From the NCBI RefSeq assembly GCF_000411975.1, contig NZ_ASXG01000040.1:43859-107858 (forward strand): DNA of 64,000 nucleotides, in the 5' to 3' direction. The DNA comes from Amycolatopsis orientalis DSM 43388 (lineage in GTDB: Bacteria; Actinomycetota; Actinomycetes; Mycobacteriales; Pseudonocardiaceae). The position numbers and the translations under genes were made by a program. The notes under the pieces were generated by a model. The model worked only from the letters and a program-made list of their open reading frames with translations. It was not told the origin of the DNA and ran no database searches. Below, piece by piece: positions 62,560 through 64,000 of this stretch (its first letter is position 1; each line of letters starts with the position of its first letter).

Positions 62560-63618
62560 GTGCCTCTCCGCACTCCGCTCACCGAGCTGACCGGCGTCAC
62601 CCACCCCATCGTGCAAACCGGCATGGGCTGGGTCGCCGGCCCGCGCCTGGTCTCCGCGACCGCCAACGCCGGCGCCCTGGGCATCCTCGCCTCGGCGACG
62701 ATGACCTACGACGAGCTTGACCACGCCATCAAGGAAGTCAAGCAGCGCACCGACCAGCCCTTCGGCGTGAACCTGCGCGCCGACGCGGGCGATGCCGCCG
62801 AACGCGCCGAACTGCTGATCCGGCACGGCGTCAAGGTGGCATCTTTCGCGCTGGCGCCCAAAAAGGACCTGATTGCCCGGCTGAAGGACCACGGCCTGGT
62901 CGTCATGCCGACCGTCGGCGCCGCCCGGCACGCAGAAAAGGTCGCCTCGTGGGGTGCGGACCTGGTGATGATGCAGGGCGGGGAAGGCGGCGGCCACACC
63001 GGTCCAACCGCCACCACCCTGCTGCTGCCCTCGGTACTGGACGCAGTCGACATCCCCGTAGTAGCCGCCGGCGGTTTCTTCGACGGCCGAGGCTTAGCCG
63101 CCGCACTGTCCTACGGCGCGGCTGGCATCGGCATGGGCACGCGCTTCCTGCTCACCAGCGACAGCGCGGTCCCGGACGAGATCAAGCGCACCTACCTGAG
63201 CTTCGGCTTGGACGGCACCGTCGTCACCACCAAGGCCGACGGCATGCCGCACCGCCTGCTGCGCACGCCGTTCATCGAGAGCCTCACGAAGGAAGGCTTC
63301 GTGCAGCGCATGGCCCGGACCCTGCGCCGAACCAAGGACTACCAGCGGCTGAGCGGGCAATCCTGGCCGTCCCTGATCGCCGACGGCCTCCGCATGAAAC
63401 GCGGCAGCGACCGCTCGTGGACGCAAACGATGCTCGCCGCGAACACCCCCATGCTGCTCAAAGCCGGCCTGGTGGAAGGCGATACGCGCGCCGGAATGCT
63501 GGCGGCCGGACAGGTGGTCGGGGTCATCGAAGACCTGCCGAGCTGCGCGGAACTGGTGACCCGGATCGTGGAGAGCGCACAAGAGCGGTTGAAAGCCACC
63601 AGCGCGCTGCTCGACTGA
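62560..63618 (+). CDS. ipdC: Nitronate monooxygenase family flavoprotein, IpdC-like
   Basis: A 352-residue FMN protein of the 2-nitropropane dioxygenase/enoyl reductase fold. HPIVQTGMGWVAGPRLVSATANAG binds FMN, MMQGGEGGGHTGP is the phosphate loop with the active-site His, and IPVVAAGGFFDGRGLAAALSYGAAGIGMGTRFLLT is the second FMN block. IpdC of mycobacteria reduces a ring intermediate of steroid catabolism and sits beside echA20, as here. GTG 62560 has GAGGAG. The gap to echA20 is 16 bases. Confidence 0.82.
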   Translation: MPLRTPLTELTGVTHPIVQTGMGWVAGPRLVSATANAGALGILASATMTYDELDHAIKEVKQRTDQPFGVNLRADAGDAAERAELLIRHGVKVASFALAPKKDLIARLKDHGLVVMPTVGAARHAEKVASWGADLVMMQGGEGGGHTGPTATTLLLPSVLDAVDIPVVAAGGFFDGRGLAAALSYGAAGIGMGTRFLLTSDSAVPDEIKRTYLSFGLDGTVVTTKADGMPHRLLRTPFIESLTKEGFVQRMARTLRRTKDYQRLSGQSWPSLIADGLRMKRGSDRSWTQTMLAANTPMLLKAGLVEGDTRAGMLAAGQVVGVIEDLPSCAELVTRIVESAQERLKATSALLD

Positions 63619-64000
63619 GCCGGGTTTCGCGCGGGACCCTCACCGGCTCAGACGCACTCAGCGGCCCGCGCAACCCGTCACCGGTCGTGAGGGGCCCCTT
63701 CACGGACTTGGATTCCCTCAAGGAGCCCTTCACAGCCCTCACGGCGGCGCGATCATCCGTGACGGGAACCCTGAACGACTCAATTCCCTCCGGTTCCCCT
63801 CACGACCGCCTGCGCCGATGCACCCAATGCCGCGAGCGCTGTCCCGCAACCCAACCGGCACCCCCGCAAGCCCACCGCACCACGCACCCAAGCCACGCCC
63901 CCCCGACCCCAACCGGCACCGACGCACCCAACCAGCGAGGCACCCACACCACCCCCGCACCCCGATACGAAGCCAAAACACGGCGCGGAGGTGCTTGTCA
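63619..64000. repeat. Non-coding end of window with degenerate palindromic repeats
   Basis: GGATTCCCTCAAGGAGCCCTTCAC (63710-63733) repeats the right half of the palindrome at 10331-10387, with a looser left half (GTGAGGGGCCCCTTCACGG). A further related piece (CCGTGACGGGAACCCTGAACGACTCAATTCCCTCCGG) follows. From 63830 the sequence is low-complexity and C/A-rich. No gene is supported. Confidence 0.6.

Noticed and set aside
1..64000. CRISPR arrays, insertion sequences, integrases or prophage
   Set aside because: No regular spacer-repeat arrays and no transposase or integrase genes were seen; the tandem repeats at 18367 have no spacers.

Overview
The window is very GC-rich, uses GTG starts often, overlaps stop and start codons by 1 to 10 bases, and carries Lsr2, an Rpf-like LysM protein, a SARP/AfsR-type regulator and mycobacterial-type steroid-ring genes. 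This points to a filamentous actinomycete of the Pseudonocardiaceae, most likely Amycolatopsis or a close relative (inference from gene content; no search was run).

Layout. 1-1158: 5'-truncated zinc alcohol/formaldehyde dehydrogenase. 1175-10322: a self-contained selenocysteine island. On the minus strand tRNA-Sec (selC), selA, selB and a three-subunit formate dehydrogenase follow each other; selD is divergent. The formate dehydrogenase alpha gene has an in-frame TGA at 5579-5581 followed by a SECIS hairpin whose GGTCT loop lies at the same distance from the TGA as in E. coli fdhF. 10469-14548: Mrp-type cation/proton antiporter genes (E, F, G, DUF4040, B, C, D). 14623-18364: PPOX-type flavoprotein, phosphoketolase and a divergent acetate kinase. 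18367-20203: a DUF2795 gene, lsr2 and a nitroreductase; two of these three genes have degenerate tandem copies of their own 3' tails downstream.

20204-21986 is a long non-coding, partly repetitive region leading into the most interesting locus. 21987-30129 encodes a carrier/six-TM/three-beta-helix protein matching the C-terminal half of epsilon-poly-lysine synthetase (Pls), a separate adenylation-carrier protein, an Fe(II)/2-oxoglutarate dioxygenase, and SbnB- and SbnA-type enzymes that make L-2,3-diaminopropionate. Read together this is a split Pls-type machine probably making a poly- or oligo-diaminopropionate (or hydroxylated) product.

30178-38880: L,D-transpeptidase, zinc/cation efflux protein, two short-chain dehydrogenases with a divergent XRE regulator, an Rpf/LysM wall protein, and a diaminobutyrate-aminotransferase homologue lacking its PLP lysine. 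38935-40142: YeiH-type membrane protein with a co-translated 43-residue membrane peptide. 40322-44125: three luciferase-like monooxygenases and a GNAT enzyme in one operon. 44413-48706: MFS exporter and divergent AfsR-like regulator, the latter carrying an in-frame palindromic insertion. 48881-52834: quinone oxidoreductase and transhydrogenase (pntB, pntA). 53016-57961: a frameshifted TetR gene, a secreted phosphodiesterase, a VOC protein, an alpha/beta hydrolase and an intact TetR. 58270-63618: a divergent acyl-CoA/steroid-ring degradation locus (fadD, MaoC-like, SDR; echA20-like, ipdC-like) with a doubled operator between the two arms. The last 380 bases are non-coding and contain degenerate palindromic repeats related to one at 10331.
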